A stretch of 64,000 nt of DNA from Rhodospirillales bacterium 24-66-33 (GTDB lineage Bacteria; Pseudomonadota; Alphaproteobacteria; Reyranellales; Reyranellaceae): positions 62,001 to 126,000 of the forward strand of contig NCHQ01000013.1 of assembly GCA_002281855.1 (NCBI GenBank), in the 5' to 3' direction. The notes beneath the pieces are model-generated. The model was not told the origin of the DNA. It worked only from the letters and a program-made list of their open reading frames with translations, and ran no database searches. Position 1 is the stretch's first letter. Every line of letters begins with the position of its first letter. Positions 1 to 8,341 of this stretch are shown one piece after another. A program made the position numbers and the translations under genes.

Positions 1-396
1 GCGCTGTCGGAATACGGCGTCATGCAGGTGAGCCTCTACGAGAGCATCGCCCGCCACGGCCGCATCGCCAAGACCTACAACTATCCGGTGATGGTGAACG
101 GGCGCTACATCATGAGCCCCTCGCCCATCCCGAAGTTCGACAATCCCAAGCTCGACCGCAGTCCGGCGCTGCAGCTCTACGGCGCGGGCCGCGAGAAGCG
201 CATCTATGCGGTGCCGCCGCACACGCCGGTGAAGAGCCTCGACTTCGACGACCATCCGTTCGAGATCGAGACCTGGACCGAGAGCTGCGCGCTGTGCGGC
301 TCGACGGAAAGCTTCCTCGACGAGATGATCGTCGACGACACCGGCAAGCGCCTGTTCGTGTGCTCTGACACCGACTATTGCGAGAGCCGGCGATGA
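1..396 (+). CDS. phnJ: PhnJ, carbon-phosphorus lyase catalytic subunit (C-terminal 131 residues only)
   Basis: This is the radical-SAM enzyme that breaks the C-P bond of alpha-D-ribose 1-methylphosphonate 5-phosphate, releasing the alkane in the cytoplasmic PhnGHIJ(K) complex. The frame is open from base 1, so the 5' end lies outside the window. Four cysteines near the C-terminus have the spacing CX2CX21CX5C (fragment residues 96, 99, 121 and 127). That is the pattern known to bind the [4Fe-4S] cluster in PhnJ. The stop overlaps the phnK start as ATGA, which indicates translational coupling. The identity is very secure; only the truncation at the window edge limits it. Confidence 0.97.
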   Translation, partial: ALSEYGVMQVSLYESIARHGRIAKTYNYPVMVNGRYIMSPSPIPKFDNPKLDRSPALQLYGAGREKRIYAVPPHTPVKSLDFDDHPFEIETWTESCALCGSTESFLDEMIVDDTGKRLFVCSDTDYCESRR

Positions 397-1166
397 GCGC
401 CCCGCTCCTCTCCGCCCGGGGCGTCGGCAAGCGCTTCGGCGGCCGCGTCGCCTGCCACGACGTGAGCTTCGACCTGTGGCGCGGCGAGGTGCTGGGCATC
501 GTGGGCGAGTCCGGCTCCGGCAAGACGACCCTGCTCAACTGCCTGGCCGGCCGCCTCCTGCCCGATAGCGGCTCCGTCACCTACGAGACGAAGTCGGCAG
601 GCAGCGTCGACGTGCATCGTCTCTCGGAAGCCCGCCGCCGCCTGCTGGCGCGGACCGAATGGGGTTTCGTGAACCAGGACGCCCGCGAGGGACTGCGCAT
701 GGGCGTCAGCGCCGGCGCCAACATCGGCGAGCGGCTGATGGCGGTGGGCGCACGCCACTACGGCGAGATCCGCGGCCAGGCCGCCGACTGGATGACGCGG
801 GTCGAGATCGACGTCGAGCGCCTCGACGACCGGCCGAATACCTATTCCGGCGGCATGCGCCAGCGCTTGCAGATCGCGCGGAACCTCGTGAGCAATCCGC
901 GGCTGGTCTTCATGGACGAGCCGACCGGCGGCCTCGACGTCTCGGTGCAGGCCCGCCTCCTCGATCTGCTGCGCGGCCTGGTCGAAGGGCTGCATCTGTC
1001 GGTCGTTCTGGTGACCCACGATCTCGGCGTCGCGCGTCTGCTGACGCACCGGTTGATGGTGATGCAGGGCGGCACGGTCGTGGAGCAGGGGCTCACCGAC
1101 CAGGTGCTCGACGATCCGCAGCATCCCTACACCCAGATGCTCGTCGCCTCGATTTTGCCGGTGTGA
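393..1166 (+). CDS. phnK: PhnK, ATP-binding protein of the C-P lyase complex
   Basis: The protein is a 257-residue ABC-type ATPase. Walker A (GESGSGKT) is at residues 38-45, the signature SGGMR at 152-156, Walker B (LVFMDEPT) at 171-178 and the switch histidine at 209. In known systems PhnK docks on the PhnGHIJ core rather than powering a transporter, and no permease lies beside it here. The ATG at 393 overlaps the phnJ stop by four bases and is preferred to an upstream in-frame TTG at 378. Eight bases separate it from phnL in the same operon. Confidence 0.95.
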   Translation: MSAPLLSARGVGKRFGGRVACHDVSFDLWRGEVLGIVGESGSGKTTLLNCLAGRLLPDSGSVTYETKSAGSVDVHRLSEARRRLLARTEWGFVNQDAREGLRMGVSAGANIGERLMAVGARHYGEIRGQAADWMTRVEIDVERLDDRPNTYSGGMRQRLQIARNLVSNPRLVFMDEPTGGLDVSVQARLLDLLRGLVEGLHLSVVLVTHDLGVARLLTHRLMVMQGGTVVEQGLTDQVLDDPQHPYTQMLVASILPV

Positions 1167-1173
1167 GCCAACC

Positions 1174-1908
1174 ATGACCTCGTCCCAACCCGCGCTGCGC
1201 GTCACCGGCCTCGCCAAGTCGTTCATCGTCCATGCCCAGGGCGGCCTGTCGCTTCCCGTGCTGCGCGGCGTGTCGCTGGCGGTCTCACCCGGCGAATGCC
1301 TGGCGCTGGTCGGCCCGTCGGGCGCCGGCAAGAGCACCCTGCTGCGCTCCCTCTACGGCAACTATCGCGCCGACAGCGGCTCGATCCGGGTCCGCCAGGA
1401 CGATGAATGGACCGAGCTGGTCGGCGCCGAGCCGCGCACCGTTCTCGACGTACGTCACCGCACCATGGGCTTCGTCAGCCAGTTCCTGCGGGTGATCCCG
1501 CGGGTTTCCGCCGTCGATGTCGTGGCCGAGCCGCTCAGGCGGCGCGGCACCGATCCCTTCGAGGCGCGGCAACGCGCGGAGTTCCTGCTGGCCATGCTCG
1601 GCATTCCCCCGCGGCTGTGGGCGCTGCCGCCTGCGACCTTCTCCGGCGGCGAACAGCAGAGGGTCAACATCGCCCGCTCGCTGATCGTCGATTATCCGAT
1701 CCTGCTACTCGACGAACCCACGGCCTCCCTCGACGCCGCCAACCGCGATGGCGTGGTCGAGCTGATCTGCCAGCGGCGCGACGCCGGGGCAGCCATCGTC
1801 GGCATCTTCCACGACACCGACGTGCGCGATGCAGTCGCGACCCGCGTGCACGAAGTCCTTCCCCCCTCCTCAATTCCCCCTGCCTCGCTGGCCGGAGTTT
1901 CCGCATGA
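1174..1908 (+). CDS. phnL: PhnL, ATPase of the C-P lyase pathway
   Basis: This is the second ABC-type ATPase of the cluster, 244 residues long. Walker A (GPSGAGKS) is at 47-54, the signature SGGEQ at 157-161 and Walker B (ILLLDEP) at 176-182. PhnL is needed, with PhnGHI, for forming the ribose-1-phosphonate triphosphate intermediate, and has also been reported associated with the C-P lyase core. The order after phnK and before phnM matches canonical phn operons. Its TGA lies inside the ATG of phnM (ATGA), so the two are likely translated in a coupled way. Confidence 0.94.
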   Translation: MTSSQPALRVTGLAKSFIVHAQGGLSLPVLRGVSLAVSPGECLALVGPSGAGKSTLLRSLYGNYRADSGSIRVRQDDEWTELVGAEPRTVLDVRHRTMGFVSQFLRVIPRVSAVDVVAEPLRRRGTDPFEARQRAEFLLAMLGIPPRLWALPPATFSGGEQQRVNIARSLIVDYPILLLDEPTASLDAANRDGVVELICQRRDAGAAIVGIFHDTDVRDAVATRVHEVLPPSSIPPASLAGVSA

Positions 1909-3050
1909 GTCACGAGATCATCCTGACCAACGCGCGCGTCGTCACGGCCGACGCCGAATTCGACGGCACCGTCGTCGTTCGCGACGGTCGCATCGCCGAG
2001 ATCGACACCGAGCGGTCCCATGCCGCGGGCGCCCTCGACCTCGAAGGCGACTATCTCGTGCCCGGTCTGGTCGAGCTGCACACCGACAACATGGAGAAGC
2101 ACTTCGCCCCGCGTCCGGGCGTCAAATGGCCGAGCGTTTCGGCCGTGATGGCGCATGACACCCAGGTCAGCGCCGCCGGCATCACGACCGTGTTCGATTC
2201 GCTGGCCCTGGGCGACGTCCATGGCAAATCAGACCGCGTGGAAAACCGCGAGCGCATGATCGAGGCGGTCTGCATGGCCAGCGACCGGCGCATGACCCGT
2301 GCCGAGCACCGCATCCACCTGCGCTGCGAGATCACGGCAGACGATGCCGTCGAGGCCGTCGACAAATGGATCGACCTGCCGCTGGTCGGCCTGGTGTCGA
2401 TCAACGATCATACGCCCGGCCAGCGTCAGTTCCTCGATCCGGAGAAGCTGAAGCAATACTACAAGGGCAAGCACGCGATGACCGACGAGCAGTTCGAGGA
2501 ATTCTCGATCCGCGTCACCGAGCTTCACCACCGCAACGCCGCGAAACATCGGCGGGAGATCGTGAGCCGCGCCCAGGCCCGCGCCCTGCCGATCGCCAGC
2601 CATGACGATGCGACCCACGGCCATGTCCAGGAAGCCGTCGCCAACGGCATGACCATCGCCGAATTCCCGACCACGCACGAAGCCGCCAGCGCCTCGCGCG
2701 AGGCCGGTCTCGCCATTCTGATGGGCGCGCCCAACCTCGTGCTGGGCGGCTCGCATTCCGGCAACATCGCCGCCATCGATCTTCTGCGCGCCGGCCATGT
2801 CGACATTCTGTCGTCGGACTATGTGCCGGCCAGCCTGATGGAAAGCGTGTTCAAGCTGCCCTCGTCGGGCATCGGCATATCGCTGCCGCAGGCGGTGCGC
2901 CTCGCCACGCTCAATCCGGCCCGCGCCGTCGGTCTCGGCGATCGCGGCGAGATCGCGCCCGAGCGCCGCGCCGACCTGGTGAGGGTGCGCACCGTCGACG
3001 GCGCGGCCGTCGTGCGCGCGGTATGGCGCGAAGGCGAACGCGTCGTCTGA
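1905..3050 (+). CDS. phnM: PhnM, alpha-D-ribose 1-methylphosphonate 5-triphosphate diphosphatase
   Basis: This cytoplasmic amidohydrolase-superfamily enzyme removes pyrophosphate from the ribose-phosphonate triphosphate, giving the substrate of PhnJ. The 381-residue length is normal for the family. The PhnM-type metal-site segment HTDNMEKH is at residues 59-66, and further His/Asp-rich motifs follow (SHDDATHG near the middle, SSDY toward the end). The ATG at 1905 is chosen because it overlaps the phnL stop; the frame stays open far upstream but only as a shadow of phnL. The phnN start follows after 14 bases. Confidence 0.95.
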   Translation: MSHEIILTNARVVTADAEFDGTVVVRDGRIAEIDTERSHAAGALDLEGDYLVPGLVELHTDNMEKHFAPRPGVKWPSVSAVMAHDTQVSAAGITTVFDSLALGDVHGKSDRVENRERMIEAVCMASDRRMTRAEHRIHLRCEITADDAVEAVDKWIDLPLVGLVSINDHTPGQRQFLDPEKLKQYYKGKHAMTDEQFEEFSIRVTELHHRNAAKHRREIVSRAQARALPIASHDDATHGHVQEAVANGMTIAEFPTTHEAASASREAGLAILMGAPNLVLGGSHSGNIAAIDLLRAGHVDILSSDYVPASLMESVFKLPSSGIGISLPQAVRLATLNPARAVGLGDRGEIAPERRADLVRVRTVDGAAVVRAVWREGERVV

Positions 3051-3064
3051 CCCGGAACACCGAC

Positions 3065-3640
3065 ATGGAAGGCTCGCTGGTCTATGTCATGGGTCCGTCC
3101 GGTGCCGGCAAGGACTCTGTCCTCGGGCATGCCCGGACCCTGTTGTCGCCGGGAGCGCCGGTGGTGTTCGCGCACCGCTACATTACCCGGCCGGCCGACA
3201 CCGGTGGCGAGAACCATGTCGCGCTGACCCGCGAGGAGTTCGCGACTCGTCGCGCCTATGGCCTGTTCGCCTATCATTGGAACGCCCACGGCAACGACTA
3301 CGGCGTCGGCCGGGAGATTCACGACTGGCGCGCCGCGGGCCTGACCGTGGTCGTGAGCGGCTCGCGCGACCATTTCCTGAGGACCGGCGGCCTCGACTCG
3401 CAGGCCCGCCCCGTCCTGATCACAGCGCCGGTCGAGCGTCTCCGCCAGCGCCTCGAGGGCCGTGGTCGCGAGTCCGCGATCGAGGCGGCGGAGCGGCTTG
3501 AGCGCGCCGATGCCTACGAACTCGACGATCCGCGTCTGGTGACCATCGTCAACGACGGCACCCTCGACCAGGCCGCCGGTGCCTTCGTCAGGCTGCTCGC
3601 CAGACCTGAGTGGCCAGACGCCGCCCTCCGCCGAGCCTGA
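3065..3640 (+). CDS. phnN: PhnN, ribose 1,5-bisphosphate phosphokinase
   Basis: The product phosphorylates ribose 1,5-bisphosphate to PRPP, so the sugar part of the C-P lyase pathway is recycled into nucleotide metabolism. The protein has 191 residues and a guanylate-kinase-like fold. Its P-loop, GPSGAGKDS, is at residues 10-18. The ATG at 3065 places this P-loop close to the N-terminus as in the family; an upstream start at 3023 would add a basic 14-residue tail inside the end of phnM. The last 53 bases overlap the 3' end of the DUF1045 gene on the opposite strand. Confidence 0.93.
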   Translation: MEGSLVYVMGPSGAGKDSVLGHARTLLSPGAPVVFAHRYITRPADTGGENHVALTREEFATRRAYGLFAYHWNAHGNDYGVGREIHDWRAAGLTVVVSGSRDHFLRTGGLDSQARPVLITAPVERLRQRLEGRGRESAIEAAERLERADAYELDDPRLVTIVNDGTLDQAAGAFVRLLARPEWPDAALRRA

Positions 3641-4349
3641 ACCGCGCCAGGAGCGTGAACGGACGGCCCGGCGCCGGCTGACGGAAGACGCAGAGATCCC
3701 GCACCGCCAGCGGCCGGTCGATGAACGCCACGAAACGCCGGCGCAGCTCGTCGCGGATAAGCCCGCGTTCGCGCGCGTCCGGCATCCGTCCGGTGAGGGT
3801 CAGGTGGAAGCGTCCCTGTTCGAGGACATAGGGATAGCCCCAGCGCAGCAGCAGATTCTCCTGCCGCTCGGTCAGGCCCGCGGCGCGCCGACGCGCCAGC
3901 TCGCCGTCATCGGCGGGACGACGGAATTCGTCGAACTCCACGACGCAGCGATCCGAGAAGTCCTGCAGGGCGGCGCAGCGGTCGGCCGGCACGAGGGCGA
4001 GGAAATCCTGCAATTCGGCCAGCGCCAGGGATGGCACGTCGATCTGGCGCTCCGTCGCCGCGAAGCTGCCGACGGCATCCACGAAGTCGCGCTCGGTCGC
4101 GCCGTCGATCAGGGCAATCGGCGGCTTCAGCGTGCCGTGGAACCCGTAGAGCCGGGGATCGGCGACGATCGCCGACAGGCGCTCGTGCGAGACGCCACTC
4201 ACCGGGACGAGGTCGCGGGCCTCGCCTGTCTCGGCGTTGCGCCCGAGCCATCGGCTGGCCGCCATGGCGAGCGCCTCTTCGGCGCGCGGCGCGTAATAGA
4301 GTGCATAGCGGGGCAGGCCCGCCGACGAGTCACCGGACGGATCGCTCAA
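3588..4349 (-). CDS. DUF1045 phosphonate-metabolism protein (2H phosphoesterase-like)
   Basis: The product is a 253-residue protein of the DUF1045 family, regularly found in phn clusters. Two HxTL tetrads are visible, at H71-T73 and H182-T184. That is the hallmark of the 2H phosphoesterase / 2'-5' RNA ligase fold, so a phosphoester-cleaving role on a cyclic or ribosyl phosphate is plausible but not shown. The start is taken as TTG at 4349. It overlaps the phnE2 stop as TTGA, and no ATG or GTG fits before the conserved LRYALYY-like start. Its 3' end is antisense to the phnN terminus. The family call is sure; the reaction is unknown. Confidence 0.85.
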   Translation of the reverse strand: MSDPSGDSSAGLPRYALYYAPRAEEALAMAASRWLGRNAETGEARDLVPVSGVSHERLSAIVADPRLYGFHGTLKPPIALIDGATERDFVDAVGSFAATERQIDVPSLALAELQDFLALVPADRCAALQDFSDRCVVEFDEFRRPADDGELARRRAAGLTERQENLLLRWGYPYVLEQGRFHLTLTGRMPDARERGLIRDELRRRFVAFIDRPLAVRDLCVFRQPAPGRPFTLLARFRLGGGRRLATQVWRAA

Positions 4350-5182
4350 CCGCTCACTCCCCCGCGACGGCCGATCATGGCAAAGCGCAGCTGGCTCGAC
4401 ACCAGGTCGATCGCCGCCACGGTAACCAGGATCATCAGGATGATGAAGGACGTCTGCTGCAGCTCCAGCGTCCGGATCGCCTCGGCGAGATGCAGGCCGA
4501 TACCGCCCGCGCCGACGATGCCGATGATGGTGGCCGACCGGGTGTTGGATTCGAAATAGTAGAGGACCTGGCTCACCAGCACGGGGAAGACCTCGGGCAG
4601 GATCCCGAAGCGTATGCCCATGAAATGTCCGCCACCGGTCGAGGTGATCCCTTCCACCGGTTTGCGGTCGGCCGCCTCGATCGCCTCGGAGAAGAGCTTG
4701 CCGAAACTGCCGATGTCGGACGTCATGATGGCCAGCGCCCCGGCGAAGGGCCCGAGCCCCACGACGTTGATCCAGATCAGTGCCCAGATCAGGATGTCGA
4801 CGCTGCGGATCGTGTCGAGCGAGCGGCGGGCGAGGAAGCGCACGATGCGCTGGGCGGTGACGTTGCGCGCCGCGAGAAGACCGACCGGCAGCGCGAGGAT
4901 CGCCGCCGACAGGGTCCCCAGCAGCGCAATGGCCACCGTCTCGATCAGCGCCATGCCATAGGCCCGCGCATGCGCCCACGACCCCGGATCGGGCGGCAGC
5001 ATCAGGCCCGCGATTTCGACCAGCCGTCCCATGCCCGACAGAAGCTTGCCGTCGAAGAAGCCCAGCACCTGCATGCCGTACAGGAGGAGGACGAGCATGG
5101 CGGTCGCCACGGCGATCATCGGCAGGCGCTGCGGCCCGAGGCGCTTGAAATGCTCGGGATAGCGCTCGCGCACGGCGTCCAT
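4346..5182 (-). CDS. phnE: Phosphonate ABC transporter permease PhnE (second copy)
   Basis: This inner-membrane permease of the phosphonate importer has 278 residues, several hydrophobic spans and a cytoplasmic EAA-type loop. The loop is around SEAIEAADRKPVEGI and contacts the ATPase PhnC. It is a paralogue of the adjacent upstream permease; the loop there has the matching KPVEGVSSTG segment. The ATG at 5182 shares one base with the TGA of the upstream phnE, and its own stop overlaps the DUF1045 start. Two PhnE subunits per transporter are common in alphaproteobacteria. Confidence 0.94.
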   Translation of the reverse strand: MDAVRERYPEHFKRLGPQRLPMIAVATAMLVLLLYGMQVLGFFDGKLLSGMGRLVEIAGLMLPPDPGSWAHARAYGMALIETVAIALLGTLSAAILALPVGLLAARNVTAQRIVRFLARRSLDTIRSVDILIWALIWINVVGLGPFAGALAIMTSDIGSFGKLFSEAIEAADRKPVEGITSTGGGHFMGIRFGILPEVFPVLVSQVLYYFESNTRSATIIGIVGAGGIGLHLAEAIRTLELQQTSFIILMILVTVAAIDLVSSQLRFAMIGRRGGVSG

Positions 5183-6066
5183 CAGTTCTTCCCTTCGAGG
5201 CCGATCAGGCGGTGACGCAGCAACGAGGTCAGGCTGTCGATGATGGCCACCGTGATCAGGATCATCACCAGGATCGCCGAGACATCGGAATAGTAGAACT
5301 TGCGGATCGCCTCGATCAGGTCCTGGCCGATACCGCCGGCGCCGACGAAGCCCATGACGGCGGCGCCGCGCACGTTGATCTCGAAGCGCAGCAGCGCGTA
5401 GCTCGCAAAGTTGGACAGGACCTGCGGCAGGGCGCCGAAGCGCATCGCGACGTGCCAGGCCGCCCCCGTCGATGACACGCCCTCGACCGGCTTCATGTCG
5501 ATGTTCTCGACCACCTCGGCGAACAGCTTGCCGAGCGCGCCCAGCGTGTGGATGGCGACCGCGAGCACGCCGGCCATCGGACCGAGGCCGAAGGCGATGA
5601 CGAACAGCAGGGCGAAGACCAGTTCCGGCACGGTGCGGCACAGCTCGCAGAAGCGGCGCACGACGAGCCGGATCCAGCGCGCGGGCGCCACGTTCGCCGC
5701 CCCCAGGAACGCGAGACACGAGGCCGCCACCGCGCCCAGGAGCGTGCCGACGTAAGCCATCAGCAGGGTCTCCCAGAGCAGCCGGAGCCAGCGGTTCAGG
5801 CCCCAGAACCACTCCCCGATGTCCGTCCAGACGGGCTGGCCGTTCTCGAGGTAGAACAGGCGGATGATGTAGCTCGGGAAGCGATGGATGTTCTCGAGGA
5901 ACTTGACGGGCGACACCTCGGCCGAGATCGACGCGAGAAGCATCGCCGCCGCGACACACGCCACCATCAGCAGCGTGTGCCAGCGACGCGACCGCACCGA
6001 GGCGTCGTAGGCCGCCATGAGCGGCCTCAACTGCGCCTCGGGCAGGCGTGTGACGTGCGTACTCAA
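5182..6066 (-). CDS. phnE: Phosphonate ABC transporter permease PhnE (first copy)
   Basis: This is the first of two permease subunits, 294 residues if translation begins at TTG 6066. An ATG at 6018 is possible, but it would remove the leucine/proline-rich start (LPEAQLRPLMAAY) that resembles other PhnE N-termini. A cytoplasmic region, a transmembrane span and the permease domain follow, with an EAA loop near KPVEGVSSTG. It lies 34 bases after phnD and overlaps the next phnE by one base. The function is secure; the start codon is not. Confidence 0.9.
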   Translation of the reverse strand: MSTHVTRLPEAQLRPLMAAYDASVRSRRWHTLLMVACVAAAMLLASISAEVSPVKFLENIHRFPSYIIRLFYLENGQPVWTDIGEWFWGLNRWLRLLWETLLMAYVGTLLGAVAASCLAFLGAANVAPARWIRLVVRRFCELCRTVPELVFALLFVIAFGLGPMAGVLAVAIHTLGALGKLFAEVVENIDMKPVEGVSSTGAAWHVAMRFGALPQVLSNFASYALLRFEINVRGAAVMGFVGAGGIGQDLIEAIRKFYYSDVSAILVMILITVAIIDSLTSLLRHRLIGLEGKN

Positions 6067-6100
6067 GACAAAGCGAGCGCGGAAACGAAGCCCGGCCCGA

Positions 6101-7015
6101 TCAGCTCTTCTGCTTGCGGAGCTGGTCGATGAACTTGATGAGCTCGACCACGGGCTCATAGTACTTCGCGTCGACCACCTGGAATCCGCGATCCTTGCCG
6201 TCGGACAGCTTGTCGAACGCCGCCTTGGCCTTGGTCGGCGACTCCATGAAAGCCTTGGTGACGGCGGCCTTCAGGTCGGGCGGCAGGCTGGCGAGATAGG
6301 CGAAGGGCGAGTTGGGGATCAGATCCGACTTGTAGATGATCCGGAAGTCTTCCTGCTTGGCCAGGCCTTTCTTGGCCATACGCGAGAGGTTCGAGTCGTT
6401 TTCGGCATTCCACCAGTTGGCGGCGACGTCGACCGTCTTCTGCTGCAGCGCGATCACGGCATTCTCATGGCTGCCGGTGTAGGTCACACGGCCGAAGTAG
6501 GTCTCGGGATTGAGTTTGAGCTTGTTCAGCGCAAAGCGCGGGACATTGTTGCCCGAGGTCGAGTTGGGATCGACGAGGCCCAGGTTCTTGCCCTTGAGAT
6601 CGTCGATCGTCTTGTACGGGCTGTCGGCGCGCACGTAGAAGACGGAGTAGTAGCCGACCGTCCCGTCATTGTTCACCGTCGTGACGAAGGGCTCGACCTT
6701 GACGCCGGTCACGATCGCGCGCGCATAGGACGCCGGACCGTAGCCCGCGAGATGGATGCTGCCGTTGCGCTGCCCCTCGATGACGGCGGCGTAATCGTTG
6801 GCAACACGCAGCGTCACCTTGGTCCCGAGCGTCTGGGACAGATACTCGACGAAGGGACCGTAGCGCTCGGTCACGCCCGACGCGTTCTCGGCCGGGACCA
6901 CGGCAAGGACGAGCTCCGGATAGGCGCTCTTCCACGACTGCGCCTGGGCGGTGCCAGCGAGGACGAGGGACGAGGCAGCAAGGGCGGCGCCGAGCGCGTG
7001 ACGACGGGTGAGCAT
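6101..7015 (-). CDS. phnD: PhnD, periplasmic phosphonate-binding protein
   Basis: The 304-residue solute-binding protein delivers phosphonates to the PhnCE importer. The N-terminus carries a TRRHAL twin-arginine-like motif and a hydrophobic stretch ending near residue 25 (AQA|Q), so it is exported. The mature part has PhnD/SsuA-like features: a ligand-contact segment rich in Ser, Tyr and Asn around HLAGYGPASY, then DPNSTSGNN and NWWNAEN. It lies 38 bases downstream of phnC and is followed by the permeases, giving the usual phnCDEE order. Confidence 0.95.
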   Translation of the reverse strand: MLTRRHALGAALAASSLVLAGTAQAQSWKSAYPELVLAVVPAENASGVTERYGPFVEYLSQTLGTKVTLRVANDYAAVIEGQRNGSIHLAGYGPASYARAIVTGVKVEPFVTTVNNDGTVGYYSVFYVRADSPYKTIDDLKGKNLGLVDPNSTSGNNVPRFALNKLKLNPETYFGRVTYTGSHENAVIALQQKTVDVAANWWNAENDSNLSRMAKKGLAKQEDFRIIYKSDLIPNSPFAYLASLPPDLKAAVTKAFMESPTKAKAAFDKLSDGKDRGFQVVDAKYYEPVVELIKFIDQLRKQKS

Positions 7016-7053
7016 GGCTGTTTCTCCTTGAAGAGGCGGAACGTCGTGAAAGG

Positions 7054-7872
7054 TCAGGAGCCCGCGAGGGCGAAGCCCGGCTGGGCGCCGACGGGGAACG
7101 TCGCGGGCGACGGCAGCCCATGGCCCATCACGTCGCCGGCCTCGAGCCCGTAGAGCTCGCGCGACGTCGCCTCGGTGAGCGCGGCCGGCACATCGTCGAA
7201 AACGACACGGCCCGCGGCCATGCCGACCAGCCGGTCGCAGTAGCTACGGGCGAGGTCGAGACTGTGGAGATTGCACACCACGGTGATCCCGAGCTGGCGA
7301 TTGATGTGCTGCAGCGCGTCCATCACCACCTTGGTGTTGCGCGGGTCGAGGGAGGCGATCGGCTCGTCGGCCAGAACGATGTCCGGCTCCTGGACCAGCG
7401 CCCGGGCGATCGCGACCCTCTGCTGCTGGCCGCCCGACAAGGTCTCGGCACGCTGGCCGGCCATCCGCGCCATGTCGAGGCTTTCGAGCGCAGACAGGGC
7501 CTGCGCCTTCTCCTCGTCGCTCCACAGCTTCAGCAGCGCACGGGCGGGCGGCATGTGGAAGGCCCGCCCCATCATGACGTTGGTGAGCACATCGAGGCGG
7601 CCGGCAAGGTTGAACTGCTGGAAGATCATGGCGCAGCGGGCGCGCCAGGCGCGTAACGGCCGGCCGCTCAGTGCCGTGACGTCGGTGTTGCCAAACATAA
7701 TGCGGCCCGAGGTCGGATCGCCCAGGCGGTTGATCATGCGCAGGAGGGTCGATTTGCCGGCGCCGGATCGACCGATCACGCCCACCAGCTGGCCCGTCGG
7801 CACGACGAGCGAAACGCCGTCCACGGCCTTCTTGCCGCCGAAGCTCTTGGTAACGCCTTCCAGTCGAAGCAT
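7054..7872 (-). CDS. phnC: PhnC, phosphonate importer ATP-binding protein
   Basis: This is the ATPase subunit of the phosphonate importer, 272 residues. Walker A (GRSGAGKS) is at 34-41. The signature LSGGQQQR and Walker B (IVLADEP) follow in order, and the D-loop and switch region read SLDP and NLHSLD. The ATG at 7872 has a GGAGG box four bases upstream (7877-7881), which favours it over the in-frame GTG at 7890. It is the first gene of the leftward phnCDEE-DUF1045 unit. A 195-base non-coding stretch lies ahead of it. Confidence 0.95.
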   Translation of the reverse strand: MLRLEGVTKSFGGKKAVDGVSLVVPTGQLVGVIGRSGAGKSTLLRMINRLGDPTSGRIMFGNTDVTALSGRPLRAWRARCAMIFQQFNLAGRLDVLTNVMMGRAFHMPPARALLKLWSDEEKAQALSALESLDMARMAGQRAETLSGGQQQRVAIARALVQEPDIVLADEPIASLDPRNTKVVMDALQHINRQLGITVVCNLHSLDLARSYCDRLVGMAAGRVVFDDVPAALTEATSRELYGLEAGDVMGHGLPSPATFPVGAQPGFALAGS

Positions 7873-7985
7873 CCGGCCTCCGGTTCCCACACGGAAGGCT
7901 CGGTACCGGCTGCACGCTTCGCCCGCGCTACGCTTTGGTTACGGACGAAAGACAACCGGTGGAGAAGCGCCGGGTGGCCGGCCTC

Positions 7986-8013
7986 GTGACCGGTATTCGA
8001 CCACGATGGTCAC
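7986..8013. promoter_or_regulatory. Inverted repeat upstream of phnC, candidate regulator site
   Basis: GTGACC and GGTCAC form a perfect 6-bp inverted repeat separated by 16 bases, about 114 bases before the phnC start. Read on the phnC strand, the segment can also be cut into three 11-base units beginning TGTGAC, TGGTCG and CGGTCA, weakly like tandem Pho-box half sites. A PhoB or PhnF-type site is only a guess. Confidence 0.3.
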
Positions 8014-8067
8014 AGCCAGGGCCTGCGCCGCGGGGCAGCGTCCTGAGAGGACTCTCCCCGTGGTCGC

Positions 8068-8283
8068 CTACTTGTGGCCCAGCATCCGCAGCGCCTGCAG
8101 CATCGTCGGCGTCGGCATGCCGAGGGCGAGGCCCCCGGGCGCCGCCGCCGCCATCGCCCGGTACGCCATGGCCAGTGCCTCGCCGTCCGTCAGGGACGGC
8201 CACGATTTCACGACGTCGAGACCGGCCCGGATCATCCGGCCCGTCACCACGATTTCACTGGGTTCGCTTGCTTTGCATGTCAT
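8068..8283 (-). CDS. Small hypothetical protein (71 residues)
   Basis: I do not recognise this small ORF. It encodes a mostly helical, Ala/Met-rich 71-residue protein with no signal peptide or clear transmembrane span. A central segment reads WPSLTDGEALAMAYRAM, and the C-terminus is MLQALRMLGHK. It starts at an ATG, sits 58 bases after the PhoR-type kinase and about 195 bases before phnC, and shares their strand. It could be a regulator-associated small protein. No strong ribosome-binding site is visible, so it may not be expressed as drawn. Confidence 0.5.
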   Translation of the reverse strand: MTCKASEPSEIVVTGRMIRAGLDVVKSWPSLTDGEALAMAYRAMAAAAPGGLALGMPTPTMLQALRMLGHK

Positions 8284-8341
8284 GGGGCGGACTATGCGGC
8301 GGATTCCTTACAACGCGCTTTCGCGACGACCTGCAGCGGAG

